Shown here piece after piece: positions 43,686 through 53,747 of a stretch of DNA of 64,000 nt. The position numbers and the translations under genes are program-made. Under the pieces are notes generated by a model. The model did not search any database. It had not been told where the DNA came from and saw nothing but the letters and a program-made list of their open reading frames with translations. The DNA comes from CBDHDN01 sp965261585 (GTDB taxonomy: Bacteria; Pseudomonadota; Alphaproteobacteria; UBA6615). The stretch spans positions 6,608 through 70,607 of the forward strand of contig CBDHDN010000019.1 in the NCBI GenBank assembly GCA_965261585.1, written 5' to 3'. The stretch's first letter is position 1; every line of letters begins with the position of its first letter.

Positions 43686-44314
43686 TGGCGGCACTGGTCG
43701 GCGCGCTGGCGACCGACGGGCCGGCGCGGGCGCCGGCGACGGTCGTGCTGGCCCACGGCGCCGGCGCGCCGATGGACACGCCGTTCATGAACACGGTAGC
43801 CGGGGGACTGGCCGGGCGGGGCCTGCGCGTCGTGCGCTTCGAGTTTCCCTACATGGCGGCACGGCGCAGCGACGGCAGGCGTCGCGGGCCGGACCGGCCG
43901 GCGGTGCTGCACGAGGCCTGGCACGAGGTGGTGGCGCGCCTGGCCGGCGCCGAGCGGCTGGTCATCGGCGGCAAATCGATGGGCGGTCGGATCGCCAGCG
44001 AGGTCGCTGACAAAGCCAACGTCACCGGCGTCGCCTGCCTGGGCTATCCGTTCCACCCGCCGGGCCGGCCGGACAAGTTGCGCACCGCGCACCTGGCCGA
44101 AATGACGACGCCAATGCTGATCGTGCAGGGCGAGCGCGACACGTTCGGCACGCCCGAAGAGGTCGGCGCATACACGCTGTCGCCGGCGATCCGGGTCGTG
44201 TGGATCCGCGACGGCGACCACTCGCTGAAGCCGCGCAAATCGTCGGGCGTGACCGAGACCGAGAACCTGAGCGCGGCGGTCGACGCCGTCGCCGATTTCG
44301 TGGCCGCGCTCTAG
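43685..44314 (+). CDS. Alpha/beta hydrolase (KANL3/Tex30-like family)
   Basis: 209 residues, compact alpha/beta hydrolase fold: VVLAHGAGAPMDTPFM oxyanion loop, nucleophile Ser in VIGGKSMGGRIAS, acid in VQGERDTFGTPEEV and His in RDGDHSLKPRK. The HGAG and GKSMGGR wording is typical of the family that includes eukaryotic Tex30/KANL3; substrates are unknown. Overlaps the upstream 72-residue gene by one base. Convergent with and overlapping holC by four bases. Confidence 0.87.
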   Translation: MAALVGALATDGPARAPATVVLAHGAGAPMDTPFMNTVAGGLAGRGLRVVRFEFPYMAARRSDGRRRGPDRPAVLHEAWHEVVARLAGAERLVIGGKSMGGRIASEVADKANVTGVACLGYPFHPPGRPDKLRTAHLAEMTTPMLIVQGERDTFGTPEEVGAYTLSPAIRVVWIRDGDHSLKPRKSSGVTETENLSAAVDAVADFVAAL

Positions 44315-44769
44315 GCGTCCGCCTTCTGCTCCCAGCCGCCGGTGTCGGTCTGCTGCCAGTAGGTGAGCGCGTGGCCGGCATCCTTGTAATCGGCCCAGCG
44401 CCGGCGTGCTTCGCCAACGGCGGTGGCGTCGTTGCCGTCGAACAGCTCGCATACAAGGTCATAGTCGCCGAGGCGGGCCGAGCCGGCCCCGTCGGTCAGG
44501 AACAGGACGCGGGCGCCGTTGGGGTTCTCGTCCTCGTTGGTCAGCCAGACCGGCTGCGTCTCGGCGAAGCCGTCGACGTTGCTGCCGTGGGGCAGGAAGC
44601 CGCGGTCGGTGAAGGTCCAGAGGTGGACACACAATGCCTCGACGCGCTCGTCCGAGCGCGCCATGACGACGGCGCGGCGGCCATCACGGTCGAGGGTCCG
44701 CTGCAGCATGACCGGCAGCGTGTCCTCGAGCGGGCGGCGCGTCAGATGATAGAACCGGACCTCGGTCAT
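44311..44769 (-). CDS. holC: DNA polymerase III subunit chi
   Basis: 152 residues from ATG 44769 (MTEVRFYHL). HolC links the clamp loader to single-strand-binding protein. Recognisable family traits: FYHLTRRPLEDTLPVMLQRTLDRDGRRAVV, LCVHLWTFTDRGFLPHGSN and the C-terminal RRRWADYKDAGHALTYWQQ. The position downstream of pepA is the standard gammaproteobacterial and alphaproteobacterial arrangement. It starts 41 bases from the pepA stop and probably shares its transcript. Confidence 0.92.
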   Translation of the reverse strand: MTEVRFYHLTRRPLEDTLPVMLQRTLDRDGRRAVVMARSDERVEALCVHLWTFTDRGFLPHGSNVDGFAETQPVWLTNEDENPNGARVLFLTDGAGSARLGDYDLVCELFDGNDATAVGEARRRWADYKDAGHALTYWQQTDTGGWEQKADA

Positions 44770-44810
44770 CGGAGTTTGGCTTGGTTTTGGCGGCACCGGC
44801 CGACGAGACC

Positions 44811-46304
44811 CTAGCCCTCAAAATTATCCTGCATGAAGCGGTCGAGCAGCTGAACGCCGAAGCCGGTCGCGCCCTTGGCCATGGTCGGCTTGTCCTTGTC
44901 GGACCAGGCCACGCCGGCGATGTCCAGGTGCGCCCACGGCACGCTGTTCGTGAAGCGCTGGAGGAACTGTGCGGCGGTGATGCTGCCACCCCAGCGGCCG
45001 GCGCCGATGTTCTTGACGTCGGCGGCGGGGCTGTTGATCTGGCGGTCATAAGCCTCCCCGAGCGGCATCCGCCAAACGCCCTCGCCGACCGCCGTACCAG
45101 CGTCGATCAGCTGCTGCGCGAGCTTGTCGTCGTTGGCGAACAGGCCAGCAAACTCGCGGCCCAGGGCAACCATGATCGCACCGGTCAGGGTCGCCAGATC
45201 GACCATGACCTGCGGCTTGAAGCGGTTTTGCGTGTACCAGAGCGCGTCGGCCAGGACGAGCCGCCCCTCGGCATCCGTGTTCAGGACCTCGATCGTCTGG
45301 CCGGACATCGAGGCGACGATGTCGCCGGGGCGCTGCGCCGTGCCCGACGGCATGTTCTCGACAAGACCGACGACGCCGACGACGTTGACCCGCGCCTTGC
45401 GGCCGGCGAGCGCGTGCATCACACCGATCACCGCGCCGGCACCGCCCATGTCCCACTTCATCTCCTCCATGCCACCGGCGGGCTTGATGGAGATGCCGCC
45501 GGTATCGAACGTTACGCCCTTGCCGACGAGCGCCACCGGCTTTTTCATGCGGGCCGCGCCGGTCCATTGCATGACGACGAGCTGCGATTCACGGGCGCTA
45601 CCGTGGCCAACGCCCAGGATGGCGCCCATGCCGAGGGCCTGCATCTGCTTCTCGCCCAGCACTTCGACCTTGACGCCGAGGCGGCTGAGCTTGCGGCACT
45701 CGGCGGCGAGGCTGGCCGGATAGATGACATTGCCGGGCTCCGAGACCAGATCGCGGGTGACGTCGACGGCGTGCGCCAGGACATCGAGTGGCCGATGGGC
45801 GCGGCGCGCCGACGGTGGGGCGGCGACCATGACCGTGAGCTTCGCCAGCGTCGGCTTCTTGTCCTCCGGCTCCTTGGTCAGGTACTTGTCGAAGCGATAG
45901 GCACGCAGCTGGGCGCCGTAGGCGATGTGGGCGGCGCGCTGAGCGTCGCTCATGCCACTGCCGCGCAACGGATCGATCATGATCGTGGCGCTGCCGGCGC
46001 GGGCCGCGTTCGCCACATGCCAGATGCGCGCGCCGACGGCCTGCAGCTTCACGGTGTCGAGCTCCCTGGCGTCACCAAGGCCGACGAGGATGATGCGCGC
46101 CTCGGGCAGGCCGGTCGGCGCAACGATCGACAGGGTCTCGCCATGCTTGCCGGTGAAGCTGCTCGCCTGGACGACGCGCGAAACCGTGTCCTTGGTCTTG
46201 TGGTCGAGCGCCTTGGCGCTGGCGCTGAGGTCGCCCTTGGCGAGCACGGCAGCAACGATCGTGCCTTTGCTCGGCAGGCTTGGTTCCGCAAATGCGACCT
46301 TCAT
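44811..46304 (-). CDS. pepA: Leucyl aminopeptidase (M17)
   Basis: 497 residues, cytosolic di-metal aminopeptidase, hexameric in the family; it can also bind DNA. C-terminal catalytic domain: LVGKGVTFDTGGISIKPAGGMEEMKWDMGGA with metal ligands Lys and Asp, ENMPSGTAQRPGD, and the signature NTDAEGRLVLADAL. The ATG at 46304 (MKVAFAEP) has GGAGG upstream and is preferred over a start 17 codons earlier. Divergent from lptF across 204 bases, a conserved arrangement. Confidence 0.96.
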   Translation of the reverse strand: MKVAFAEPSLPSKGTIVAAVLAKGDLSASAKALDHKTKDTVSRVVQASSFTGKHGETLSIVAPTGLPEARIILVGLGDARELDTVKLQAVGARIWHVANAARAGSATIMIDPLRGSGMSDAQRAAHIAYGAQLRAYRFDKYLTKEPEDKKPTLAKLTVMVAAPPSARRAHRPLDVLAHAVDVTRDLVSEPGNVIYPASLAAECRKLSRLGVKVEVLGEKQMQALGMGAILGVGHGSARESQLVVMQWTGAARMKKPVALVGKGVTFDTGGISIKPAGGMEEMKWDMGGAGAVIGVMHALAGRKARVNVVGVVGLVENMPSGTAQRPGDIVASMSGQTIEVLNTDAEGRLVLADALWYTQNRFKPQVMVDLATLTGAIMVALGREFAGLFANDDKLAQQLIDAGTAVGEGVWRMPLGEAYDRQINSPAADVKNIGAGRWGGSITAAQFLQRFTNSVPWAHLDIAGVAWSDKDKPTMAKGATGFGVQLLDRFMQDNFEG

Positions 46305-46508
46305 TGCAACGCCTCCGCGCGTCAGATACCGCCCCAGTCCGCTGGGCGTCCCCATTGCGCTCGGTGTAGATCACGATACGAGTGCTGGCAAGGGGCCGGG
46401 CGGTTCCGGCGCCGGGTGGTTCCGCGGGTCCGGTCGATCTGCTAAGAGTGCTGCGCGGGCAACCTGGTTGGGCCGACCCGAGCCCAAACGCCAAGCGAGC
46501 GTTGTGCG

Positions 46509-47660
46509 ATGATCAATCGCTACATCACGCACCAGATAGTTCTTGCGACCGCTTGTGTCACGGTGATCGCGACGTTGTTGATGTTGCTGATCCGCTCGTT
46601 GCGCCTGATCGACTTCGTCATCAATCGCGGGCTGCCGATCGAGGTCCTGTTCGTCATGACCGGGCTGCTGGTGCCGACATTCATCGGCATCGTGCTGCCG
46701 ATCTCCCTCTTCGCCGGCGTGCTGTTCGTCTACAACAGGATGCTGGGCGACAGCGAGATCATCGTCATGCGCGCGGTCGGGGTCAGTTCGCTCAGGCTCG
46801 CGCGCCCGGCGATCGTGGCGTCCCTGCTGATCGTCGGCCTCGGCTATGGCCTGTCGCTGTACGCAATGCCGGCGAGCTTCACCGAGTTCAAGGAGCGCGA
46901 GTTCGCCTACCGCAACACCTATGGCAGCGTGTTGCTGCAGGAAGGGCGCTTCAACAACCCGACCGACGGCCTGACGATCTATGTGCGGGCGCGCAACGGC
47001 AGCGAGGAGCTGTTGGGTATCTTCGTGCACGATGCGCGCAACCGCGACCGACCGGTTACGGTGATGGCGGAACGCGGCCAACTGGTCAGGGGCGACGCAG
47101 GCGGCGCCCGCGTCATCATGTTCAACGGCAACCGGCAGGAGGTCGATATCGAATCCGGCCGGCTGACGCTGTTGTATTTCGACCAGAACTCGGTCGATCT
47201 GGGCCTGTTGAACCCGAACCTCGAACGGCAGTGGCGCGAGCCGAAGGAGCGCTTCGTCAGCGAACTGTTGAACCCCGGCGATTCGGCGAACGAGCGCTAC
47301 TACGCGAAGAACCTGATCGCCGAGGGCCATCGCCGGCTGTCGGGACCGCTGTACTCCCCGGCCTTCGTATTGATCGCGCTGGCCAGCCTGTTGACCGGCG
47401 AGATCAACCGCCGCGGCCAAACGATACGCGTGCTGGGCGCCGTCGGCATGGTCGCCGTGCTGCAGGGGCTCGGCCTGACGGCACTGAACTTCGCCTCGAC
47501 GTCGCTGGGCTTCGTGCCCGTATTCTACATTCTGCCGCTGGCGACCGTCGCCATCGCCGGCTACATGCTGGCGAGCCGGCCACGCAAGCGTGGCCGGCGC
47601 CGCGCAATGCGGCCGCCTGATGCCGCAGGGGGCCTAGCGGCGGCCCCACGGGTCCCATGA
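46509..47660 (+). CDS. lptF: LPS export permease LptF
   Basis: 383 residues. Inner-membrane subunit of the LptB2FG transporter that extracts LPS. Three N-terminal and three C-terminal membrane helices flank a periplasmic beta-jellyroll (about 120-290). Family traits: NRYI…Q start, LIRSLRLIDFVINRGLP, GVLFVYNRMLGDSEIIVMRAVGVS, the jellyroll RFNNPTDGLTIYVRAR and C-terminal INRRGQTIRVLGAV. Unlike most relatives, it is not directly followed by lptG; an SDR gene overlaps its stop as ATGA. Confidence 0.95.
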   Translation: MINRYITHQIVLATACVTVIATLLMLLIRSLRLIDFVINRGLPIEVLFVMTGLLVPTFIGIVLPISLFAGVLFVYNRMLGDSEIIVMRAVGVSSLRLARPAIVASLLIVGLGYGLSLYAMPASFTEFKEREFAYRNTYGSVLLQEGRFNNPTDGLTIYVRARNGSEELLGIFVHDARNRDRPVTVMAERGQLVRGDAGGARVIMFNGNRQEVDIESGRLTLLYFDQNSVDLGLLNPNLERQWREPKERFVSELLNPGDSANERYYAKNLIAEGHRRLSGPLYSPAFVLIALASLLTGEINRRGQTIRVLGAVGMVAVLQGLGLTALNFASTSLGFVPVFYILPLATVAIAGYMLASRPRKRGRRRAMRPPDAAGGLAAAPRVP

Positions 47661-48589
47661 CGGATACCGAGCAAACCGCCCCACGGATCGGCGTCGTCGC
47701 CGCGACCGGTCGGGTCGGCCGCGCGCTGGTGCGCATGCTCGAGGCGCAGGGCCGACGAGTCGTCGCGGTCGCCCGGAACCCGACGGCGTTGACCTCGCTC
47801 AACGGCGCCGCCGAGCGGCGGGTCGCCGACTTGGAGGACCACGACGGCCTGGCGACGGCGCTGGCCGATCTATCGACGATCGTGAGCTGTGCCCATGCCC
47901 GCTTTGCCCGCCAGATCTGCGCGGCGGCGCCGGCCGGGCTGAACGGCCTGACGCTCATCGGGTCGACGCGCCGGTTCACCAGGTATCCCGACGCCGCGGC
48001 TGCACAGGTGCGCGCCGGCGAGGCGGTCCTCAAGGACTCCGGCCACCCTTGGACGATGATCCACCCGACGATGATCTACGGCGCCGACGGCGAGAACAAC
48101 GTCGTCCGTATCGCCGCCTATATCCGCAGGTTCGGAGTGATCCCCCTGCCCGACGGCGGCACATCACTGATCCAGCCAATCCATATCGACGACGTCGCCC
48201 GCGCCCTCGCCGCGGCGGCGCTACGCCCGGGCGACGGCCAGAGCATCGTTGTCGCCGGGCCGCAGGCGCTGCGCTATGCCGATTTCGTCCGTGCCGTTGC
48301 CCGGGCGATCGGCCGCACGGTGCGGATCGTGCCGCTGCCGGGGACGGTCCTGGCCGCCCTGGCGGGATTGACCCGGCTCGTTCCCGGCGTGCCGACGGTG
48401 ACCGCGGGAGAGGTGCGGCGGCTGCTCGAGGACAAGGCCTTCGATGTCACCGCGATGCGCCACCTGCTTGGTGTCGAGCCGATCAGCCTGGAGACCGGGT
48501 TGCGCCTGACATTCGATCGTGGCGTCCCGTTCGCGCGTCGCGCACGCGCCGTGTCGGCGTCGCCGCGGCAAAGTGGGTTCTTGGACTGA
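47657..48589 (+). CDS. Atypical SDR / NAD(P)-binding protein between lptF and lptG
   Basis: 310 residues with an NmrA-like or complex-I-39-kDa-like Rossmann domain: IGVVAATGRVGRALVRML is the nucleotide loop, with Arg in VARNP suggesting NADPH. The canonical Tyr-x3-Lys is absent; WTMIHPTMIYG and IQPIHIDDVARALAAA are the usual landmarks of atypical extended SDRs. The C-terminus is basic. ATG overlaps the lptF stop, and lptG follows after 87 bases, so it is expressed with LPS transport genes. Function unknown; quinone- or sugar-nucleotide-related roles are only guesses. Confidence 0.85.
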   Translation: MTDTEQTAPRIGVVAATGRVGRALVRMLEAQGRRVVAVARNPTALTSLNGAAERRVADLEDHDGLATALADLSTIVSCAHARFARQICAAAPAGLNGLTLIGSTRRFTRYPDAAAAQVRAGEAVLKDSGHPWTMIHPTMIYGADGENNVVRIAAYIRRFGVIPLPDGGTSLIQPIHIDDVARALAAAALRPGDGQSIVVAGPQALRYADFVRAVARAIGRTVRIVPLPGTVLAALAGLTRLVPGVPTVTAGEVRRLLEDKAFDVTAMRHLLGVEPISLETGLRLTFDRGVPFARRARAVSASPRQSGFLD

Positions 48590-48676
48590 CCAAACGGCTC
48601 TAGTATTCACTGCGTTGGCGTCGACCGACAAGGGCGGTGCGGCGCCCTCACGCGGCAGCGGGTAAGATCCTACGAC

Positions 48677-49780
48677 ATGCAGGTTTCCGGTACCATCTCG
48701 ACCTACCTGAGCCGACAGTTCTTCGTCTGGTTCATCATCGTCTTCCTCGGTATCTCGGGACTGCTGCTGGCGGTCGATTCGGTCGAGTTGATGCGGCGGT
48801 CGGCCAACAAGCCAGACGCGACCGTCGCCGTCGCGCTGCACATGGCGTTCCTCCACCTGCCCCATCTGGCCCAGGAGTTCGTGCCGTTCGCGATCCTGTT
48901 CGGCGGCCTGTTGAGCTTTGCCCGCCTGACACGCAGCCACGAGCTGGTCGTCGTGCGGGCCGCCGGCGTCTCGGTCTGGCAGTTTCTGCTGCCGGCGTTC
49001 GCGGTCGCCCTTGCCATCGGCGTCGCCAAGGTCGCCATACTCAACCCGGTGGCCGCCGGCATGCTGTCGAAGTACGAGCAGCTGGAAGGCCGGTTCCTGA
49101 CCGGACGGTCCTCCCTGCTCGCCGTTACGTCGACCGGCCTGTGGCTGCGGCAGCTGAACGAGCGCAGCGGTGGCGGGCAGTCGGTCATCCATGCGCGATC
49201 GGTGCTCGCGGACCGGATGGAACTGCAGAACGTCATCGTCTTCCAGTTCGACGCGGAGGACAGGTTCATCGGCCGCATTGATGCGCGGAGCGCCCGACTG
49301 CTGGGCGGCAACTGGGAGCTGCGCGACGCCCTGCTGAGTACGCCGGAACGCACGGGGCGCGCGCTGGAAAGCTACTTGCTGGCGACGGACCTGACGCCGG
49401 AGACGATCCAAGAGAGCTTTGCCAGCCCAAGCACCGTCTCGTTCTGGCAGCTGCCACGGTTTATTCGGGTGCTGGAGGAGACAGGCTTCTCCGGCCTGCC
49501 ACACCGCCTGCGCTGGCACGCGCTGATTGCCGAACCGGTCCTGGCCCTGGCGATGGTGCTGATCGCGGCGACGTTCTCGCTGCGTCTGACACGCCGTGGC
49601 GGCACCGTTCTACTGGGTATTGCCGGCGTCCTCACCGGCTTCCTGCTGTTCCTGCTGTCCAACCTGGTGCAGGCATTGGGCCTCGGTGCCAGCCTGCCGG
49701 CCGCGCTGGCGGCGTGGACGCCGGCCGGCGTCAGCCTGTTGCTGGGCGCGGCCATGCTGCTGCACCTGGAAGACGGCTGA
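48677..49780 (+). CDS. lptG: LPS export permease LptG
   Basis: 367 residues, partner of LptF in the LptB2FG transporter. Six membrane helices in a 3+3 layout around a periplasmic jellyroll. Family traits: GTISTYLSRQFFVWF N-terminus, LPHLAQEFVPFAILFGGLLSFARLTRSHELVVVRAAGVS (the coupling-helix region contacting LptB), LWLRQ and C-terminal FSLRLTRRGG. ATG at 48677 after a GGTAAGAT leader. Four bases separate its stop from lptD. Confidence 0.95.
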   Translation: MQVSGTISTYLSRQFFVWFIIVFLGISGLLLAVDSVELMRRSANKPDATVAVALHMAFLHLPHLAQEFVPFAILFGGLLSFARLTRSHELVVVRAAGVSVWQFLLPAFAVALAIGVAKVAILNPVAAGMLSKYEQLEGRFLTGRSSLLAVTSTGLWLRQLNERSGGGQSVIHARSVLADRMELQNVIVFQFDAEDRFIGRIDARSARLLGGNWELRDALLSTPERTGRALESYLLATDLTPETIQESFASPSTVSFWQLPRFIRVLEETGFSGLPHRLRWHALIAEPVLALAMVLIAATFSLRLTRRGGTVLLGIAGVLTGFLLFLLSNLVQALGLGASLPAALAAWTPAGVSLLLGAAMLLHLEDG

Positions 49781-49784
49781 GCGG

Positions 49785-51950
49785 ATGGGCGGGCGCCGCG
49801 GCGCGTGGCGGCGCTGGGCGTGGCTCGCTCTTGTTCTGTTCGCCGTCGGCGCCCCCGGCCTGAGCCCTCCCGCCGTGGCGCAGGAGGAGGGCGGCGGAGC
49901 AGACCCGCCCGTGCTCGTGACGGCGGACGAGCTGACGTTCGATCAGGATACCGGCACGGCAACGGCGACCGGCAATGTGGAGATCACGCAGGGCGACCGC
50001 GTGCTGCAGGCCGATGTCGTGACGTTCAACGAACGCTCGAACGTCGTCACGGCAACCGGCAACGTCGTCCTGCTGGAGCCGACCGGCGAAGTCATCTTCG
50101 CCGAGTTTGCCGAGCTGTCGGATTCGATGAAGGAGGGCTTCATCCGCGGCTTCCGCATGCTGTTGCAGGACGATGCGCGCCTAGTCGCCGTCAACGCACA
50201 GCGCCGCGGTGGCGTCGAAACGGTACTCGACAGGGCCGTCTACTCGCCGTGCCGGCAGTGCCTGGAGCACCGCCCGAGCCCGCCGCTGTGGCAGATCAAG
50301 GCGCGCCGGGTGGTGCACAACCAGGAAACCCACGACATCATCTACCGCGACGCACGGCTGGAGATTCTGGGCGTGCCGGTCGCCTATACACCGTTCCTCA
50401 GCCACCCGGACCCGACCGTACGGCGCCGTACCGGCATTCTGACGCCAACTTATGGCTCCTCGACGGACCTGGGTTTCTCGGTCCAGGTCCCGTTCTTCTG
50501 GGCGATCAAGCCGGACCGCGACCTGACGCTCGACCCGATCCTGACCACGGACGAAGGCGTCGTCGCCTCGGGCGAGTACCGGCAGCGCTTCAGCGACGGT
50601 GAGCTGCGCGCGCGGGCCAGCGCCACCCCGGAAGAGCAGCCGGAGTCGGGCGACGGCTTTCGCGGCCACCTCGACCTGTCGGCCCGCGCCGACATCAACG
50701 ACATCTGGCGCTGGGGTACCGACGTTAATGTCGCCAGCGACGACACCTACCTGAAGAAGTACGGCTTCGCGGGCAACGACACCCTGACATCGCAGGCGTT
50801 TGTCGAGGGGTTCGCCGGGCGCAACCACGCCCGCGCCGAGGGCCTCTATTTCCAAGACCTGCGCGCGGACATCGATCAAGACGAGGTGCCGATCGTCGCG
50901 CCGAAGCTGGACTACGCGGTGGTCAGCCAGCCGAGTACCATCGGCGCCCGCTGGACCCTTGACGCCAACACCCAGGCGATCAGCCGACGCACCGGAACCA
51001 ACAGCCAGCGCCTGTCGCTGATCGGCGGCTGGCAGCTGCCGCACGTCGGCCCGCTGGGCGAGCTCTATACCTTCGAGGCGACGGTCCAGACCGACCTTTA
51101 CAACGTCAGCCGGCCGGACGGCGACCCGGTGTCGGATTTCGAAGGCGTCACCGGCCGGGTGTTCCCCCAGGCGACTCTGGACATCCGCTATCCGCTGGTG
51201 CGCACGGCCGGCAACACGCAGCAGCTGATCGAGCCGGTCGCGGCGATCGTCGTCAGCCCGAACGACGCCAACTCCGACGCGATCCCCAACGAGGACAGCC
51301 TGGTCTTCGAGTTCGACGAGACGAACCTCCTGGTGCCCGACCGCTTCGCCGGGCGCGACCGGGTCGCCGACGGTCAACACGTCGCCTACGGCCTGCGGGC
51401 CGGTGTCTTCGGCCTTGGCGGCGGCAGCACGACGGCTTTCTTCGGCCAGTCCTACGAGTTCCAGACGGGCGATGCGTTTGGCCCCGGAACCGGCCTGGAG
51501 GACAACCTGTCCGACATCGTCGGCCGCGTGACGGTGACCCCGGGGCGGTTGCTCGACGTCTCCTACAAGACCCGCCTCGCCACGGACAAGCTGAAGTTCA
51601 GCCGCAACGAAGCGCAGCTCACGGCGGGACCGAGCCTGCTGCAGCTCGGCGTCGACTACGTGTTCTTCGACCGCACCGCGGAATTCGCGGATCGTGAGGA
51701 GATCGGCGTGCGCCTGTCGTCGCAGGTCACCGAACAATGGAACATCTCGGGCGGCACGCGACAGGACCTGACGTCGGGCGGCGGGGCGCTGGCCCACAGC
51801 CTGTCATTCAACTATGTGTGCGACTGCCTGAACATGAGGATCGACCTGCAGCGGACCTTCACACGGGACCGCGACATCCCGCCCAACGACTCCATTTTTG
51901 TGCGGGTGGTCTTCAAGACGCTCGGCGAGTTGAAGGGCCAGGTCTTCTGA
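49785..51950 (+). CDS. lptD: LPS-assembly protein LptD
   Basis: 721 residues; outer-membrane barrel that inserts LPS with LptE. Signal peptide after a basic start (MGGRRGAWRRWAWLALVLFAVGA), then an OstA-like N-terminal domain (LTFDQDTGTATATGNVEITQGD) and a C-terminal barrel. Cysteine pairs CRQC (about 160) and CDC near the end could form the inter-domain disulfides known for LptD. Final barrel strand FVRVVFKTLGEL is present, so the gene appears complete although an IS630 relic abuts the stop. The start was set at 49785, four bases after lptG; a longer frame lies inside lptG. Confidence 0.94.
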   Translation: MGGRRGAWRRWAWLALVLFAVGAPGLSPPAVAQEEGGGADPPVLVTADELTFDQDTGTATATGNVEITQGDRVLQADVVTFNERSNVVTATGNVVLLEPTGEVIFAEFAELSDSMKEGFIRGFRMLLQDDARLVAVNAQRRGGVETVLDRAVYSPCRQCLEHRPSPPLWQIKARRVVHNQETHDIIYRDARLEILGVPVAYTPFLSHPDPTVRRRTGILTPTYGSSTDLGFSVQVPFFWAIKPDRDLTLDPILTTDEGVVASGEYRQRFSDGELRARASATPEEQPESGDGFRGHLDLSARADINDIWRWGTDVNVASDDTYLKKYGFAGNDTLTSQAFVEGFAGRNHARAEGLYFQDLRADIDQDEVPIVAPKLDYAVVSQPSTIGARWTLDANTQAISRRTGTNSQRLSLIGGWQLPHVGPLGELYTFEATVQTDLYNVSRPDGDPVSDFEGVTGRVFPQATLDIRYPLVRTAGNTQQLIEPVAAIVVSPNDANSDAIPNEDSLVFEFDETNLLVPDRFAGRDRVADGQHVAYGLRAGVFGLGGGSTTAFFGQSYEFQTGDAFGPGTGLEDNLSDIVGRVTVTPGRLLDVSYKTRLATDKLKFSRNEAQLTAGPSLLQLGVDYVFFDRTAEFADREEIGVRLSSQVTEQWNISGGTRQDLTSGGGALAHSLSFNYVCDCLNMRIDLQRTFTRDRDIPPNDSIFVRVVFKTLGELKGQVF

Positions 51951-52841
51951 CTTCGTAATTCATCGAGGGCGTTTCCAATTGCCCGCCAGAGGTCATCGAC
52001 GGTTCTGGCGCCGACCTTGCGGAGAATGGCTTTGAGCTTGGCGAAGACCTGTTCGATGGGATTGAGATCGGGGCTGTAGGGCGGCAGGTAGAGCGGGGTT
52101 GCGCCGACCGCCTCAATGGCCTCGTGTACGCCGGCGACCTTGTGGGAGGAGAGGTTGTCCATGATGACGATGTCGCCCGCGGACAGGGTCGGGACCAGGG
52201 CTTGCTGGACCCAGGCAAGGAAGCTTGCGCCGTTGATCGGGCCATCGAAAACGCAGGGCGCGGTGATCCGGTCGTGACGCAGGGCGGCAATGAACGTGGT
52301 TGTCTTCCAGTGGCCATGGGGAATGGCCGCCACCACCCGTTCGCCGCGCGGTGCCCGGCCATAACGCCGGGCCATGTTCGTCCGCGCCCAGGTCTCGTCG
52401 AGAAAGACCAGCCGTTCGGCAATCAGCCCAGCTTGCTCGTTGCGCCAAGTGGCTCGCGCCGCCGCGACGTCAGGGCGCTCCTGCTCGGCGGCGTGGGCTG
52501 TCTTTTTTTGCGACTCAGCCCCTGAGCCAGAAGAAAGTCGCCAAGCGTCGAGCGCTTCGCCTCGATCCCCTCGGCGGCCAGCAAGACGCAAAGCTCGTCA
52601 ATGGTGATGTCGCAATTCTCCATCACCAGAGCCCGAATGCGATCGCCATGGGGAGCCAGTTTCGATTTCTTCCAGCCACCGTATTTGTCGGCTTTGATCG
52701 TGCCCCGCTGCTTCCAACGCTGCATCAGCTTCACAACAAAGCTGATGCTCACATCAAATTGCTTCGCCGCCGCATTGCGAGAGGTCCCCGATTCAACAAC
52801 TCGAACTGTAGCGCACCCGGTTCCTTGGACACAAGTTTGTC

Positions 52842-53747
52842 TCACGCGGCGGGCCTGATTGAGATCGCGGCGTGCCACGCCTGACGAGCTTGAGCGGGGC
52901 TCAGGTAGCCGTTCTTTTCGACGATCCACTGGGCATTGTAGAGTTCGACGAAGTCGCGGACGGCGTCCCGCAGCTCCGCGATGTTGCGGTAGATGCGACC
53001 ATGGATGATCTGTTCCTTCAGCGTGCGATTGAACCGCTCGGCGACGCCGTTGGTCTGGGGCTCGGCGACGAAGGCGTAGGACGGCTGGATACCCCAGAAC
53101 TTGATCTGGTTGGTGAAGTGGTCCGACAGATACTGGGAGCCGTGATCCATCCGCAAGGCCAGCCCCCGAGCCGCGCCGGCCGCGGTCGAGCCATACAGCC
53201 CGGCAAGCCCCATGGAGATCGGCTGCAGGGCGGCGAAGCGGTCGCCGCGCTTGCAGACATGCCAGCCGACACACTCGGCGTTCCAATGCTCGACGGCGGT
53301 GAAGATCCAGCCCAAGCCGTCGTCCACCGTGAACACCCGAACGCCATCGGTGCCCCACATGAGGTTCGGGGCATGAGTGATGATCTCACCGTCATGGGGA
53401 TTGCCGCCACGGCGGCGGCAGCGATGGGGCGAGAGCAGATTGTTCTCGCGCATCAGGCGGAGCACCCGCTTGCGGGCAACCCGGATGTCGCGACAGACCC
53501 GAAGCCGAGCCCAGACCTTGCGGTAGCCCTCGCCCTCCCAGGGCGATGCCTCCAGGTCGGCTTCGATCGCCACCAGCAGCGCCTGGTCCGAGATCGCGGG
53601 CTTCGGTCCCCGACGCTTTGCCGGCGGCTGCTCGGCGTGCTGGCCGGAGGTCATGGCGTAGAACGAGGAGCGGGCCATGCCCCAGGCGGCGCAGACCCGC
53701 CGCAGGCCGTAGGCCAGACCCGTGCCGGGCGAGGTGGCGGCACTCAT
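52842..53747 (-). CDS. IS3-like transposase OrfB (integrase core), copy 2
   Basis: 301 residues; DDE triad Asp134, Asp201, Glu237 as in copy 1. Differs at SPWEGEG (Trp for Arg) and DDGLGW (Leu for Trp). Start overlaps the orfA stop as ATGA. Intact frame. Confidence 0.92.
   Translation of the reverse strand: MSAATSPGTGLAYGLRRVCAAWGMARSSFYAMTSGQHAEQPPAKRRGPKPAISDQALLVAIEADLEASPWEGEGYRKVWARLRVCRDIRVARKRVLRLMRENNLLSPHRCRRRGGNPHDGEIITHAPNLMWGTDGVRVFTVDDGLGWIFTAVEHWNAECVGWHVCKRGDRFAALQPISMGLAGLYGSTAAGAARGLALRMDHGSQYLSDHFTNQIKFWGIQPSYAFVAEPQTNGVAERFNRTLKEQIIHGRIYRNIAELRDAVRDFVELYNAQWIVEKNGYLSPAQARQAWHAAISIRPAA

Noticed and set aside
49596..49784. An lptD start 63 codons upstream inside lptG
   Set aside because: The extension is Cys/Arg-rich shadow of lptG; the ATG at 49785 is followed directly by a proper signal peptide.
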